NCBI GenBank assembly: GCA_029215795.1
Contig: JARDYH010000003.1
Location: forward strand, 12,550,001-12,614,000
Source of the DNA: Anniella stebbinsi
Taxonomy: Eukaryota > Chordata > Lepidosauria > Squamata > Anniellidae
Length of the DNA: 64,000 nt
Direction: 5' to 3'
Of the stretch, positions 11,296 to 21,532 are shown one piece after another. A program made the translations under genes and the position numbers. The notes beneath the pieces were generated by a model, which had not been told where the DNA came from, did no database searches, and was given only the letters and a program-made list of their open reading frames with translations. How positions within the stretch are numbered: the first letter of the stretch is position 1; each line of letters starts with the position of its first letter.

Positions 11296-11739
11296 TGTGA
11301 CTCACGTCCATCATATTGAGCATCTCTCAATTCCCCTGGTTCATGCTCCCAGTTCCCATTGGGTGGGGATGGGGGAAATGTGCCAGATTGAAAGGGTATT
11401 CCCCTTAAAGGCAGCCACCCCCCAAAAAAATTAAATAAAGAAACTCATACCTTGCAAGAGGTGAGTCACTATGGAAAGTACCTAGAGATGTTATAGGCTG
11501 GGTTGACCTCACTGCCACAGGGAGACCATTTGGAATCCTAACCTTCTAAAGGTAGCTTTTGTACAGAAGGAGTTTTTTTTCTGACAGGGGGAGCATTGAA
11601 ATTTGAGTTCCTCCGTATATAGTAGGGAGGTATGAAAATTTAATTTTTTTGCTTGCAAAATATATGAGCATTCAAGCTCTGAATGTGAGTGCCAGGCTGG
11701 AAACATTCGCAAATCATCAAACGTGCTCATGTTCCTGAC
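11296..11739. other. Intronic sequence, nothing recognised
   Basis: No feature recognised. A short A-run is near 11424. Confidence 0.3.
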
Positions 11740-11993
11740 ACTCAGTATGATTTGAACCAATTTACTAATTTGTGCAAATTTCCTCAGTAGACTAAATCAA
11801 CCATGCCTTAGTTTAAGGGAGGAAAGACACACAGATTTTAAACAATTGCGGAAGATTCAGGAGATCGGCACAACTTTCAGGAGATTGGCGCAAATTTCAG
11901 GAGATTGGTGCAAATGCCCCATTCGATTGCTGCTCGATTTGTGCAAGTTTCCTATTAAAAAAACAAATGGAGGAGAGCATCCAAGTCAGGACA

Positions 11994-12047
11994 GAAAAAA
12001 GGGGGGAAACAGGTTCTCAGGATGCTTAAAATACTTTATTTCAAAGC
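11994..12047 (+). repeat. Left arm of a 54-nt inverted repeat flanking a U6 pseudogene
   Basis: The arm starts gaaaaaagggg and ends tatttcaaagc. Its reverse complement is present at 12151-12204 with only a couple of differences seen by eye (for example aatactt against aatgctt). Confidence 0.9.
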
Positions 12048-12056
12048 CATCTTGAT

Positions 12057-12152
12057 TATGGAATTCTTCACAAATTTGCGTGTCATCCTTGTGCAGAGGC
12101 CATGCTAATCTTCTCTGCATCATTCCAATTTCAGTATATGTGCTGCCGAAGC
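12057..12152 (-). pseudogene. RNU6 (pseudogene): U6 spliceosomal snRNA pseudogene in the loop of a foldback structure
   Basis: On the minus strand it reads from the U6 5' stem-loop (gcttcggcagcacatatact) through the conserved gcagagaagattagcatgg segment (which carries the ACAGAGA-box region, here gcagaga) and the gatgacacgcaaattt 3' part. By eye it has about eight differences from vertebrate U6 over roughly 96 nt, mostly transitions. It lacks the first seven or so nucleotides and the terminal U-run. U6 normally pairs with U4 and U2 in the splicing catalytic core. The ACAGAGA box is changed to GCAGAGA, and no external U6 promoter (PSE/TATA) is evident upstream. It is most likely a processed copy. 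Its exact placement between inverted arms is odd. Confidence 0.92.
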
Positions 12153-12204
12153 TTTGAAATAAAGCATTTTAAGCATCCTGAGAACCTGTTTCTCCCCTTT
12201 TTTC
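12151..12204 (-). repeat. Right arm of the 54-nt inverted repeat
   Basis: It starts gctttgaaataaagc and ends ccccttttttc, complementary to the arm at 11994-12047. Confidence 0.9.
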
Positions 12205-12342
12205 GGTCCCCAGGTTTCCTATTATGCAAACTGAGCAGCGATCGCAAACACGAATGGGAATTGATCACAAGATGAGACGATGTTCAGAGAATCCTAGCAA
12301 ACTCAAACGTTACTAGTGTGCCCATCCTTAATCTAAAGTCAG

Positions 12343-12495
12343 AACATAGGAACAGAGAAAGCTAACTTACACCGAGTCACACCATTGGTCCATCTAGCTC
12401 CGTATTGTCTACAGTGATTGGCATTCTCCAGCATCTTTCCCCACCATAAATGGAGAATCCAGGAATCGAACCTTCTGTATCCAAAGCATGTACTC
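12343..12495 (+). mobile_element. Squamate SINE fragment (gaagctgcc...gagtcagacc type)
   Basis: It contains accgagtcacaccattggtc then catctagctccgtattgtct, a gggattgaacc-like block and ccaaagcatgtactct. The same order appears in the better copy at 50.6 kb. Confidence 0.65.
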
Positions 12496-12499
12496 TAAA

Positions 12500-13770
12500 A
12501 GTAGAGACATCCCACAACATAGACTGGCAAGGTAACAAGTATGCCCAAATATTACAAAGTATTGGGGGGGGGGGGAGTTTCAACAATAATTGAAATGACA
12601 AGGAATCAGTTGCTGGTTGACCCAATGACTGAGCTGTTCTCTACATTAAAGAATTAAAGAACTGAATACAGCACAAAGCTTGGAATCTGACTGCGAAGCT
12701 TTGGTATCAGATAATCCCATGATTACCAAGTACTGAAAATCTCAACAGGTCAATGTGGAAAGTGTTTCCTGAAATTGGAAAACAACAAAACCCACTGCCA
12801 TATATCAAGTGGTTGGATGGTACTTCTCCCCCGCCCCCCCCACTTCTGAAATACGAAATGGTTCTCCTGGAGAAATGAGGCACAATCCAATTAAGTGTGC
12901 TTAAGGTTTATAATGTGCCTAACTCTGTACTGCATTGTGTCAGTGGTGTATAAGATACAGAAAACGCTACTTTGGAGTCATGGCAGGACAGCCAGGGTGG
13001 GAGGATGTAATTTAATAGTCTGTAGTTGTCTTGCAAGCAGCCACATGAAAAGGGGACTTGGAAACCCCAAAGTGCTACCTAGAGGAATCCAAAGGTCCAC
13101 AAGGTCCTTTAAACTACTACTCATTTCAGCCAAAATTATTCAAAAGCCACAATTAATCCATGCTGTTTACAAGTTACTCAAATCGCACACAGCCGTTTTA
13201 CCCAAACTGCTTTTTGTGTCAGCACTTGCCTGGTGAAGGACTGGCATTTGTTCCATAGGTTTATATCTTGCTAGCAGGGGGATGGTGAAGCCTCTGAAAG
13301 GCAAATCCACAAGAATTCTGAGAGCCAATCTTATTGATGACATTAGGTTACAATCCTGTGACTATTTACACAGGTTTGGATTAAAAAAAAAAGTCAATGG
13401 GCTTTAGCAGATAATTGGTGTGGGAAGTGGATCCCTCCAAAATGTCATGGGTTAAAGGGACGAGGCAGCTGTAATGCCCCTATTTTCATACTAAGGGTAA
13501 TTTTGAGAACACCGCCCACTTCTCTATCACACATTCTTGGAACATTGTCACTGCCTGCTGCATTAGTTTACTCTGTGATAGCCTCATTCGCCTATTGTCT
13601 ATTTCCACTTATTTATTTTTAGAAGTAAGAAATTCTCAGAATTCAGGGAGAACACGTGGCTCAGCTCACACATGCAAGCCGAGTTGGACATGACATGGAA
13701 GCCCAAAGAGGGCCACCTCCCTTTCTCTAGGTGGTGGCCCGTCTAAGAAGGCCTTCGATGAAGAATGTAA
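12500..13770. other. Intronic sequence, nothing recognised
   Basis: G-runs (12564-12576), C-runs and an A-run (13382-13392) are present. Frames in this region do not match known proteins. I see no clear repeat ends. The part 13440-13640 looks non-repetitive. Confidence 0.35.
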
Positions 13771-13771
13771 C

Positions 13772-13943
13772 TAGGGTGAACATATGGAAAGGAAGACAGG
13801 GCTCCTGTATCTTTATCAGTTGTATTGAAAAGGGAATTTCAGTAAACGTCATTCGTATGCATGCAGCCCCAGGTGAAATTCAGTCTTCATCACAGCAGTT
13901 AAAGCTGCAGGAGCCCTGCCCTCTTTTGTATCTGGTCACTCTA
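13772..13943 (+). mobile_element. Palindromic MITE, 'TAGGGTGACCATATG' family, copy 1
   Basis: The left end tagggtgaacatatgg mirrors the right end tctggtcactcta. Arms carry cagggctcctg and ctttaac, and both halves have gggaatttca/gaaattc. A TA dinucleotide at each outer end would fit a 2-bp target site, but this is not proven. Confidence 0.75.
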
Positions 13944-13947
13944 GAAT

Positions 13948-14063
13948 AGCTCCTGCAGCTTTAACGTTGTGATGAAGAGGGAATTTCACCTGCTGAAATT
14001 ACCTTTTCAATACAATTGTTAAAGATGCAGGAGCCCTGTCCTCCTTTTCATATGGTCACCCTA
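13948..14063 (-). mobile_element. Palindromic MITE, 'TAGGGTGACCATATG' family, partial copy 2 abutting copy 1
   Basis: It starts inside an arm (agctcctgcagctttaac) and ends tatggtcacccta. Only a few bases separate it from the previous copy, so the pair forms a compound inverted structure. Confidence 0.7.
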
Positions 14064-14636
14064 TTCAAGAGCAGCCCCATGTAGAGTGTGTTACTGTAAC
14101 CTTCTGTTCTTGCAGAAGTGTCATTTAAGGGTTAGCATTTAAAGGTGAAAAGAGAACATTCAACCACCATGTATGGAATCAGTGTGTAGGCCAAAGACAA
14201 AACTATTCTCAAACATGGTCTGAAAGATGGGACAGGGACACTGCCTCCATCTGCCCTGCCTAAATGGTATTAGGAATATTCAACTCCTCTTTGGGAAACA
14301 TTGCCAGGCACATTCAAACTCTCCTAAGGAGGAACTTCCAAGTTTGGCTCAACATTTGGTATAACACCTTTTAGTGAAACTCCTTAAGCTTTCATCAAAA
14401 TCCCACAAATATTTTGTCTGAGGACCACCACTTCCCTCCCTCTCTGTCCACACAAATTTGCTTGAATTTTACTTCAAGAGAAAATTCAGTGGAACTCCAA
14501 ATCAGAGGGTGCAGAACATGCAGCCGGGGGGGGGGGGGGAGATCCAGTCTTTGAGATTCCTCAGAAGGTCACATTTCCTTCCCTAGGTCCCACTACTAAG
14601 AATTTGGAGATTTCCCAGATTTTGTGCATTTTTGTC
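14064..14636. other. Intronic sequence, nothing recognised
   Basis: A G-run is at 14526-14539. No feature recognised. Confidence 0.35.
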
Positions 14637-14945
14637 ACACAAAGGAGGGCCAGAATCTCTTCTCGATCAACCCAGAGTGCAGGACACGGAATAATGGGCT
14701 CAAGTTACAGGAAGCCAGATTCCGGCAGGACATCAGGAAAAGCTTCATGACAGAGCAATACGACAATGGAACCAATTCCCTAGGGAGGCTGTGAGCTCTC
14801 CTACATTAGAGGCCTTCAAGAGGCAGCTGGACAACCATCTGTCAGGGATGCTTTAAGGTAGATTCCTGCATTGAGCAGGGGGTTGGACTCAGTGGTCTTA
14901 TAGGCCCCTTCCAACTCTACTATTCTATGATACTATGATGATAAT
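14637..14945 (+). mobile_element. CR1 LINE 3' end
   Basis: It has the CR1 3' terminal signature: gagcagggggttggactcag, then ccccttccaactct and a final attctatgata repeat. The upstream part (ttccggcaggacatcaggaa; aggccttcaagaggcagctg) is also CR1 3' sequence. No intact frame remains. Confidence 0.92.
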
Positions 14946-14976
14946 CATGATGATGATGATGATGATGATGATGATG
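14946..14976 (+). repeat. (ATG)n microsatellite at the CR1 end
   Basis: About ten ATG units adjoin the CR1 terminal repeat, suggesting growth from that tail. Confidence 0.9.
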
Positions 14977-15319
14977 CATTCTGTAAGGGAAGGCTTTGAG
15001 AACTTCTGGAGATCTCGAGACTCTGACCTGAAACAGGCATAATTAAGAGGCCAGTCTTAACATAAGGATTAGACCAAGGAAGTAAATTCCTTTCCTGAGC
15101 CATTTCACTGGGAATGACAAGCTAACCCCCCCCCCCCATGAAAATCCCAAAGGTGATTGCAGTCTTAAGGTATTGCAGGGGACGAATTGCCCTTCAAGCA
15201 TGGAAGGGAATATTCAACTCCTCTTCAAGCAAATCCTGGATACAGTAGTATTTGTTGTTTTTTCAAGTAAAAATTCAAAAAGCAGCAGTAAAATTGAATC
15301 TATTGTTATCTTGTTTAGA

Positions 15320-15738
15320 TAATGCCAGCTCACGGATCCGCTCACGGATCCCTGAACTGGCTCCAATCAGCATGCACAAAGTCAGGCAAGCTTGCAGTAT
15401 CCTGCCTGTTTTGTGTGCAAATCTGCATTTGCGCAAAATCATAGGTGGGAACATCCATTTGTGTTAATTTAAATTGTCCTTTACACCTGCAATTTTGCAC
15501 AAATTGCGGTATTTACAACTGCGAATTTGTGCAAATCACAACTTCTTTAAATATTCCCACCTACAATTTTACACAAAATCACAACTTGTGGATAAAAATA
15601 AATAAATTGTGAGCTCTCACTGGGTGCCCACAGACCATCTGATGGCTTGCGTTGTACACATGCCAGGGTTGGGCAATCAGCGGGAGTCCAGTGAGCAGAG
15701 CACAGACAGGACATGGGGGAGTTCACCCATCCCTAAGA
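15320..15738. mobile_element. AT-rich MITE-like element, 'gcaaaatcaca' type
   Basis: Words such as tttgtgcaaatcacaac and their complements repeat, and it ends with tcacccatcccta. A short direct duplication gctcacggatcc occurs twice near 15328-15351. Confidence 0.45.
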
Positions 15739-15808
15739 TACGTTGTAAATTATTGGCTCTGAGTCTACATAGCATTTTGTCCCTGTCTTTATTTTGGCAA
15801 GGTTATCT

Positions 15809-15809
<1 letters not shown>

Positions 15810-15857
<48 letters not shown>

Positions 15858-15870
15858 AAGAAAGAGAAAG
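15810..15870 (+). repeat. (GAAA)n/(GA)n microsatellite
   Basis: GAAA units at both edges surround a pure GA tract. Confidence 0.95.
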
Positions 15871-16607
15871 CTTGGCCAAGTTCACACATAACATGAAGCC
15901 ACTGTGTGTGAATTTCTGTAGGGGCTTTTCATTGCAGTGGCCACTAACACTTTAAATGTTTGACCCTTGATGGAGGCACCCCATAGCTTGTTGGTATGTA
16001 CAAACCCATGAGTTCTGGGAGGCTGGTCAAATGCCTCAAGAACCTACCCTCATCAGGTTCACATGTAACAACAAGCTGCAGCGTGCCTGTGCTACAGTTC
16101 GAATGTGTAGAATGGGGGTCACCACATGAGAAGCCCTGCAGGGAAATTCATACATGGTGGCTTACATGCAAACCAAAGAGAGAGAGAGAGAGAGTTCAAA
16201 TGACACTTTAGACAACGGAAGGGTTAATAACACACTCACCATGCGTTATTTTCCCAGTGCTTGCCACACAACATGTTGTCCCTCCCCCCATTGCATCGCT
16301 GAAAGTTCCGGTGTCCTTCTGGGCTGCTGGTGCTCCCCCCTCCCTCAGTCCTCTGGCCATATCCCATCATACACTGCAAGTTCCGCCGACTGTATAGGAG
16401 CAGCCGGGGGGGGGGCGGTTCAGCTGCTCCTGCTGGGGAACTCTATGACTGACTAGAATAGTACATGGAGAGAGGGGGGTTCCCGATGCACTACACTTTA
16501 ATCAACAGATTTTGAGATAAACAGAGCAGCCCGTTGTTTTCTTCCATTGTTTAATCCCCCCAAATAGCGTACTGTCAGTTGTGTGTGTGTTGTGTGTTGC
16601 TTGATAC
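15871..16607. other. Intronic sequence with short simple repeats
   Basis: A small (GA)n at about 16178-16194, a G-run near 16406 and short GT tracts near 16579. No gene or transposon body recognised. Confidence 0.35.
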
Positions 16608-16720
16608 AGGGAATATCACCAGGAACTAATTGCATACAAATGACACTGGGTGAAATTCCCTTTTCTCTACAACTGTTAAAGTTACATGAGCCCTGACCTG
16701 GATTTTATCTGGTCAGCCTA
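16608..16720 (-). mobile_element. Palindromic MITE, 'TAGGGTGACCATATG' family, half copy
   Basis: It contains actaattgcatacaaatgac, gaaattcccttttct and the end tatctggtcagccta. This matches the right half of the 38.75-38.92 kb copy. Confidence 0.7.
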
Positions 16721-16735
16721 TTAAAACCAGCCCCT

Positions 16736-17228
16736 TGAATCAGGTTCGGAAACGTACAGGCAGCCAATGCAAGCGGGCCAGAATTGGTCTTATATGTTCG
16801 AACCTTCTGCTCTCTGTTACCAATCTGGCCGCTGCATTTTGCACAAGCTGCAGCTTCCAAACCGTCTTCAAAGGTAGCCCCATGTAGAGCGAATTGCAGT
16901 AATCTAACTTGGTGGTTACCAGAGCATAGACAACTGAATCCAGGTTATCCCTGTCCAGGTAGGGGCATAGCTGGGCCACCAACTGAAGTTGGTAAAAGGC
17001 ACTCTGTGCCACTGAGGCTACCTGAGCCTCAAGTAACAGAGATGGTTCTAGGAGAACCCCCAAGCTACAAACGTGCTCCTTCAAGGGGAGTGCAACCCCA
17101 TCCAGAACAGGTTGAACACCCTCCATCCGGTCAGAGGAACCCCCCACTAACAGCATCTCAGTCTTGTCTAGATTCAGTTTCAGATGGGAACAACACAGGA
17201 CTCTCCCTGCCAACATCAAATAGTTGTG
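16736..17228 (-). mobile_element. L2 LINE fragment with an open reverse-transcriptase C-terminal frame
   Basis: The minus strand has an uninterrupted frame with the L2/jockey-type RT motifs LKLNLDKTEMLLVG, ALVTTKLDYCNSLY and LQLVQNAAARLV, followed by LHWLPV. These belong to the thumb/C-terminal part of the polymerase. The core catalytic FADD-type motif is not in the fragment. The copy is truncated on both sides, with a Sauria SINE at its 5' side, so it is a dead fragment. Confidence 0.92.
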
Positions 17229-17428
17229 AGGCAGTGTTGTGTTGTAGTTAGACCTGGGTAGAATCCAGGTCAAATTTCCATACAGCCTTGAAGCTCAGTG
17301 GGTGATCTGGGGCCAGTCACAACCTCACAGGATTGTTGTGAGGAAAAGATGATAGAGACCAGACATGTATTTGTCCGAAGAGGACATGTGAGATGTAAAC
17401 GTAATATAATAAATGAAGAACTTTAAAC
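17229..17428 (+). mobile_element. Sauria SINE, 5'-degraded
   Basis: It has gttagacctgggtagaatcc (B-box area), gggtgatctggggccagtca and acaggattgttgtgagg, and ends with a taatataataaatgaag tail. Confidence 0.8.
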
Positions 17429-17439
17429 ATTGATTTCAG

Positions 17440-18540
17440 TAGGACAAAATGAAGGGGAAATAATTAGAAGGCAGTGTTTCAGGCACGCAAACCATTAACC
17501 TTTCTTCTATCCTGTCAGCTCTCTTGTTAACTCATTTCATTCAAAAAAAAATTTAAATAAATAAATAAATACAAGAACAGACTATCATACACAACATTAA
17601 ACATGTGTCCTTAAGTTCAAAATTTGGGCTGAAGATGCTGGGTTTATTATGTCAAAGGCTTGGTAAATAGAAATTGATTTTAAAATATTTAGGAATGGAT
17701 ATTCCCCTTTAAACACACACACACACAATTACTGTAGCGCTTACAGAGATATCCACAATGCAGCTTCAGAAAACTTGGCAACCTGTAAAAGTGCCCAGTC
17801 GAAAATTACTAACAGCTGGAGATGACAGTTGTTTTAACAGCTGAGCTGACAGGATTAATTTAAATGCACTGAAATCAAAAGTAGATAACACCTGTTTAGT
17901 CTTCCAGGGCCATTCGACAAGGTAGGCCAAAGGGGGTGGAGGGAGAGTAACGGAGCCAGAATATTCTGTACATGTGTGTGCATTTTCGAAGGACAGGAGA
18001 ACTTCAGGGGGAAAAAAAATGCCATAGATCCTGAAAAGGGAATGAGCTAGGGAGGGGATGCTGCAGAATAACAAAGCCACCTACCTCCATCGGCTTTGAA
18101 CATCTGGTTCCCATTGTGGTCCTCCCCTTTCCCCATTCCACCTTGTCCAAGGTCTTTGACCCAAGCCCAAGAATGGCTAGAGATCAATGGATTTCAAAGC
18201 TACATTTCCTCACTCAAGCGTTTGCTTCAATCCTCTTGGGTTAATTAATGTATTCTCTTTGAGCTTTACTGGGTTCAAGGTCTCCTGTTTTCCCCACTCC
18301 CTCACTCCTCTCTCTTTCTCCCCATCCCTGGAGCCAAAGGAAAGTAAAATAAGAAGTGACCCACAATCTGTAGTTTGGGCGAAAAGGTAAAAATCTTGCA
18401 TACTTCACTCCATCATGAAAAAGAATTACCCAAGCACTAATTAAATAGAAGATCATCTCTCAGGACAGATTTCTGTCAATGATGTCACAATGATCTTTAA
18501 CACCTTCCTTAAAACATGAAGGCAAGTCCAAACTGTATTT
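17440..18540. promoter_or_regulatory. Repeat-poor block, candidate conserved noncoding sequence around 17750-17960
   Basis: TGACAG (a TALE/MEIS-type core) occurs at 17823-17828 and 17847-17852 with CAGCTG nearby, followed by ggattaattt. Simple AAAT repeats sit at 17555-17571 and a CA run at 17713-17727. Function is inferred. Confidence 0.25.
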
Positions 18541-18611
18541 TGTGTTTACTTTTAGGAACAGGCTTTTTACTTGCAGCAAAGGTGTAGCATGTATTACTTC
18601 TCTATTGATTA

Positions 18612-18612
<1 letters not shown>

Positions 18613-18670
<58 letters not shown>

Positions 18671-18689
18671 ATATATATATATATATATA
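18613..18689 (+). repeat. (GT)n(AT)n compound microsatellite
   Basis: GT units run into a long AT tract, broken once by gtatgtgtgt. Confidence 0.95.
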
Positions 18690-19526
18690 ATCAGCCTTGC
18701 TCTTTCAGATTGCAGACAGAGGGTGAGATTCATAACAGAGATCAAAGGCCCAATCTTAAATATTGAAAAATTATATTGAAAAAATCATATTGATTTTTTT
18801 AAAAGAAGTCAAAACCAGTGTATTTATTTTAAGAGTCTTTGTTATTAACGCATAATGGCTGTACCAATCTTATCAACACAGGTCCAGTCACCCTCTTTTT
18901 TATGTTTTAAGCAAAGGGATTGTTCTTTTGGCATGCATACCTCATGCTAAGCTCACTGAATTGTTCATAACAATAGCCACTCAGTGGGTACTTGGAGAGT
19001 TGGCCAGAGATAAAAGTGTTCCTGAGAGATAATTACGCATGGTATGAAACATGATGTGTGTGAATGTGTGAGAAACTACTGTCCACCCCCCATACCCTCG
19101 GGCTCTCCAAATGATGTCCATAGACTTTGGGGGCTATTTGTTTCAGAAGCCCCATGGTGGCTGTGCGCTGGTGTTGCGTTGGTTATACAATGCGGCAGCC
19201 AACACGGGACTTTCCTGCGAAGCTTCATGCAGGAGAAGTTGAGGACTTACACTGATTTTTCCTGCTGGAGCGAGGTTACTATGGCTCTTCTGCCATCTGA
19301 TCTCGCTCTGGCATTGCGCCGGGGATGTTCTTTGGCAGAAAGTGACCACCGATTGCTCATTGGAAGCTGGGGCCAGGGGCAGGGGGCAGGCCTGCCAAGC
19401 TGAACATCCACCAGAAAGCCTGCGCTTGGCTTCTCTTGTGAAGATTACTCACTGCCACCCTGCAGCGGTACCGTAAAGGCAAGGTCTTGTTTGGGTGGAC
19501 TGATGTGTTTTGGGGAGATACCTTGT
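18690..19526. other. Intronic sequence, nothing recognised
   Basis: An open frame at 19044-19403 (plus) has no recognisable domain and looks like chance in a GC-richer patch. No repeat assigned. Confidence 0.35.
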
Positions 19527-19560
19527 TCACGCACACGCACACACACAAACACACACACAG
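19527..19560 (+). repeat. (CA)n microsatellite
   Basis: CA units with two interruptions. Confidence 0.85.
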
Positions 19561-19574
19561 CCTGTATTTCGGAT

Positions 19575-20410
19575 TAAAGCAAGAACGACTGCACATAATA
19601 CATATTTATGGAATGTGCTACCACAAGATATAGTAATGCTCACTAACTTTAAGTGGCTTTAAAGCAAGGCTGACACATCTCTTTCAGCCCAAGGGTTAAA
19701 GTACATTTCAGAAAAGCTTTAGGTGGGGAGGCACATTCTAGTGAGGGTGGGGCCACAGGCAAAAAGGGACAGGGCCAAAATGCCCCAAATACCAGTATAT
19801 TTTAGCTCATACTCTGTGTAACTGATCCTTAAGAGGGGCATTTCAACTTTTTAGAATGGGTAGGGGGACAACGGCGCAAAGGCCAAGACACCAGGAAAAT
19901 ATCACTGGACAGGGGAAAGGGGGTGGGGACAGGGGAAGGGGTGCGTGGCCATCTGGGAAACCCCAGAATCCTGCATGAGGGGAGGCAGCCAGGCAGGCTG
20001 GATTTAGCCCATAGGCCTGAGGCTCAACACCATTGCTTTCAAGGGTTATGTGTGTTCAGGGAGGAGGACAAGGCTATCAATGGCTATTAGTATGATGGCT
20101 CAGCGGAGGCTGATGGTTCCGATGTCGTTGGGTAGTGAATCTGCTCTGGGTTTCAGTCAGAACTCTAAAAGAGCTCTCCAATGTGCTTCACAACAGAGCA
20201 ATCAGCCTCTACTGTGATGGCTATATGCAATCTCCAGATTCAGAGGCAGGGTGAGTATGAGTTGATGGGTAGCAATGATGGAAGAAAGCTACTTTGCAGT
20301 GTTGTCCTGCTTGTGGGCATTCCAGAGGCATCTGGTACAAAGCAAGAGACTGCAGTAGGCAGGCCTTTGGTCTGATCCAGCAGGGCTCTTCCTAGGCTTT
20401 TATGTCTCCC
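19575..20410 (+). mobile_element. CR1-like LINE 3' region, interrupted by other insertions
   Basis: Pieces in order: ggaatgtgctaccacaagat (about 19612), aggctatcaatggctattag (about 20070), atatgcaatctccagattca (after 20222) and ggtctgatccagcagggct (about 20369). This order fits the reptile CR1-like 3' end also seen reversed at 57.0 kb. Sequence 19700-20040 does not fit and may be another insertion. A hAT-like MITE is inserted at 20101. Confidence 0.75.
20093..20222 (+). mobile_element. hAT-like MITE (20101-20214) with perfect 8-bp target duplication
   Basis: The element starts CAGCGGAGGCTGATGG and ends with the near-complement atcagcctctactg. TGATGGCT stands directly on both sides (20093-20100 and 20215-20222). 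Removing one copy restores the CR1-like sequence. An 8-bp duplication and CAG-start ends are typical of the hAT superfamily. Confidence 0.9.
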
Positions 20411-20905
20411 AGGTCTTGGTGTGTGCATGTTCATGTGTTTCTCCTCCCTTTGGGGTTTTTACTCTAGCAGGGAATGTCACTTTAATCCCCCACCCCAGGA
20501 ACCATGAGCACTTGACATCAAGTGCCCTGCCTATGATTTGTTTTGGAGGGGAGGTGACTGCTGAAGGTTAAAGGCTGGAGATGCTGGTGCTAGCCATGGT
20601 TCCCTCTCCATCCTATTAGTTCGCTGAATCTTGTTTTGGAAACATGTTAGCTGCCTTATACGAGATCAGAGTATTTGTCCATCTTGCACATTTGGAGGAG
20701 GCATTGCTAGATGTTAGCAAGGAGTGTGCAGGAGCGTGCGAGAGGCTGCAAAACTGAGCTGTCTGGGTCATCAACCCGTGACAGCTGGCATATCTACTTT
20801 GGAGATCAAAGGTCAAAGGCCAATGCAGGTCACTTCAAGCAAAGCAGAAGGTGAGCAACATGCCCCCATAAATGCCGTAGTTTGTACTGCCATGGTTAAA
20901 GCAAC
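20411..20905. other. Intronic sequence with a weak SINE remnant
   Basis: At 20645-20692 ttagctgccttatacgagatc resembles the head of the 50.6 kb SINE family. The rest is unassigned. Confidence 0.4.
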
Positions 20906-20970
20906 ACACCCTATCATATTTACAGAGCCATCTTATACTGAATTGGCCATCTAGCCAATCTAGCCCAGTA

Positions 20971-21099
20971 CATTCCCCAACCTGGTGCCTTCCAGAATTC
21001 TATTATTAAATCTCCTACTATCCCTGACCATTGGCCATTTTGGCTGGGGTGGATGGGAGTTGAAGTCCAAAACAATTGGATGGTGCCAGGTTGGGGATG
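20971..21099. mobile_element. hAT-like MITE, 'CAGGGGTRGGGAACCTG' family, copy
   Basis: The left side cattccccaacctggtgcct is complementary to the right side ggtgccaggttggggatg. The middle contains ctgaccattggccattttgg and gatgggagttgaagtccaa, shared with the copies at 51.3, 57.5 and 62.4 kb. A SINE-like piece (atcttatactgaattggcc) precedes it. Confidence 0.75.
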
Positions 21100-21532
21100 A
21101 CCGCTTTACTGAGTTCCCTTCCTTGAGTGATCCCACCTCCTCCCCATTTGCTTTCCCTCTCTCTAGGTTCAAGTTGTACTACAGCTCAAAAGGAAAGGGC
21201 AGGTCCTTCCACTTCTCCTTGAATTTCATACTTGGAGAGGGCAGGAGAACATGCAAGAATAGCATGAAGGAGGAAGCACAGGGGGGTAGTAAGGGTCAAC
21301 AGCGGTGGGCACTGGCAGGGATGTGGGCCTGAGCAGATGCCCAATGATGCCATCCCTGGTAAGAGCCCTAAAAAGACCTGAAAAGTCTCACCAGCGACAC
21401 TTTCTGCCATGTCCGAAGCACCAAGAAGTTCCATTGACATCTCATAAGCTGCCATGCCAAGATCAGGGTGCTCCTGTGAATGAAGAATGTGGCCGAATAT
21501 AACATATCAACAGGGCCACATTTATTGCAAAC
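21100..21532. other. Intronic sequence, nothing recognised
   Basis: No repeat ends or exon recognised. Confidence 0.35.

Larger units (their letters stand above)
11740..12338. mobile_element. AT-rich MITE, 'gtgcaaattt' type, split by a nested foldback insertion
   Basis: The outer parts (to about 11993 and from about 12205) have the gtgcaaatttcctaa type words and the reversed order expected of one element also seen at 36.0 kb. The nested hairpin with the U6 pseudogene separates the two halves. A tandem 'caggagattggcgcaaattt' motif is repeated about three times near 11857-11915. Confidence 0.5.

Noticed and set aside
12057..12152. A functional U6 snRNA gene
   Set aside because: It lacks the 5' end and U-tail, has a changed ACAGAGA box and shows no PSE/TATA promoter at the proper distance.
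15810..15870. Tandem GA/GAAA and other short arrays as a CRISPR or satellite
   Set aside because: They are simple microsatellites with no spacers, in a vertebrate genome.
16740..17273. A 177-codon minus-strand frame as a possible host gene
   Set aside because: Its motifs are those of an L2 reverse transcriptase C-terminus, so it is a LINE fragment.
19044..19403. Plus-strand open frame of 119 codons
   Set aside because: No known domain, no splice signals in keeping with an exon, and low-GC flanks. Treated as chance.
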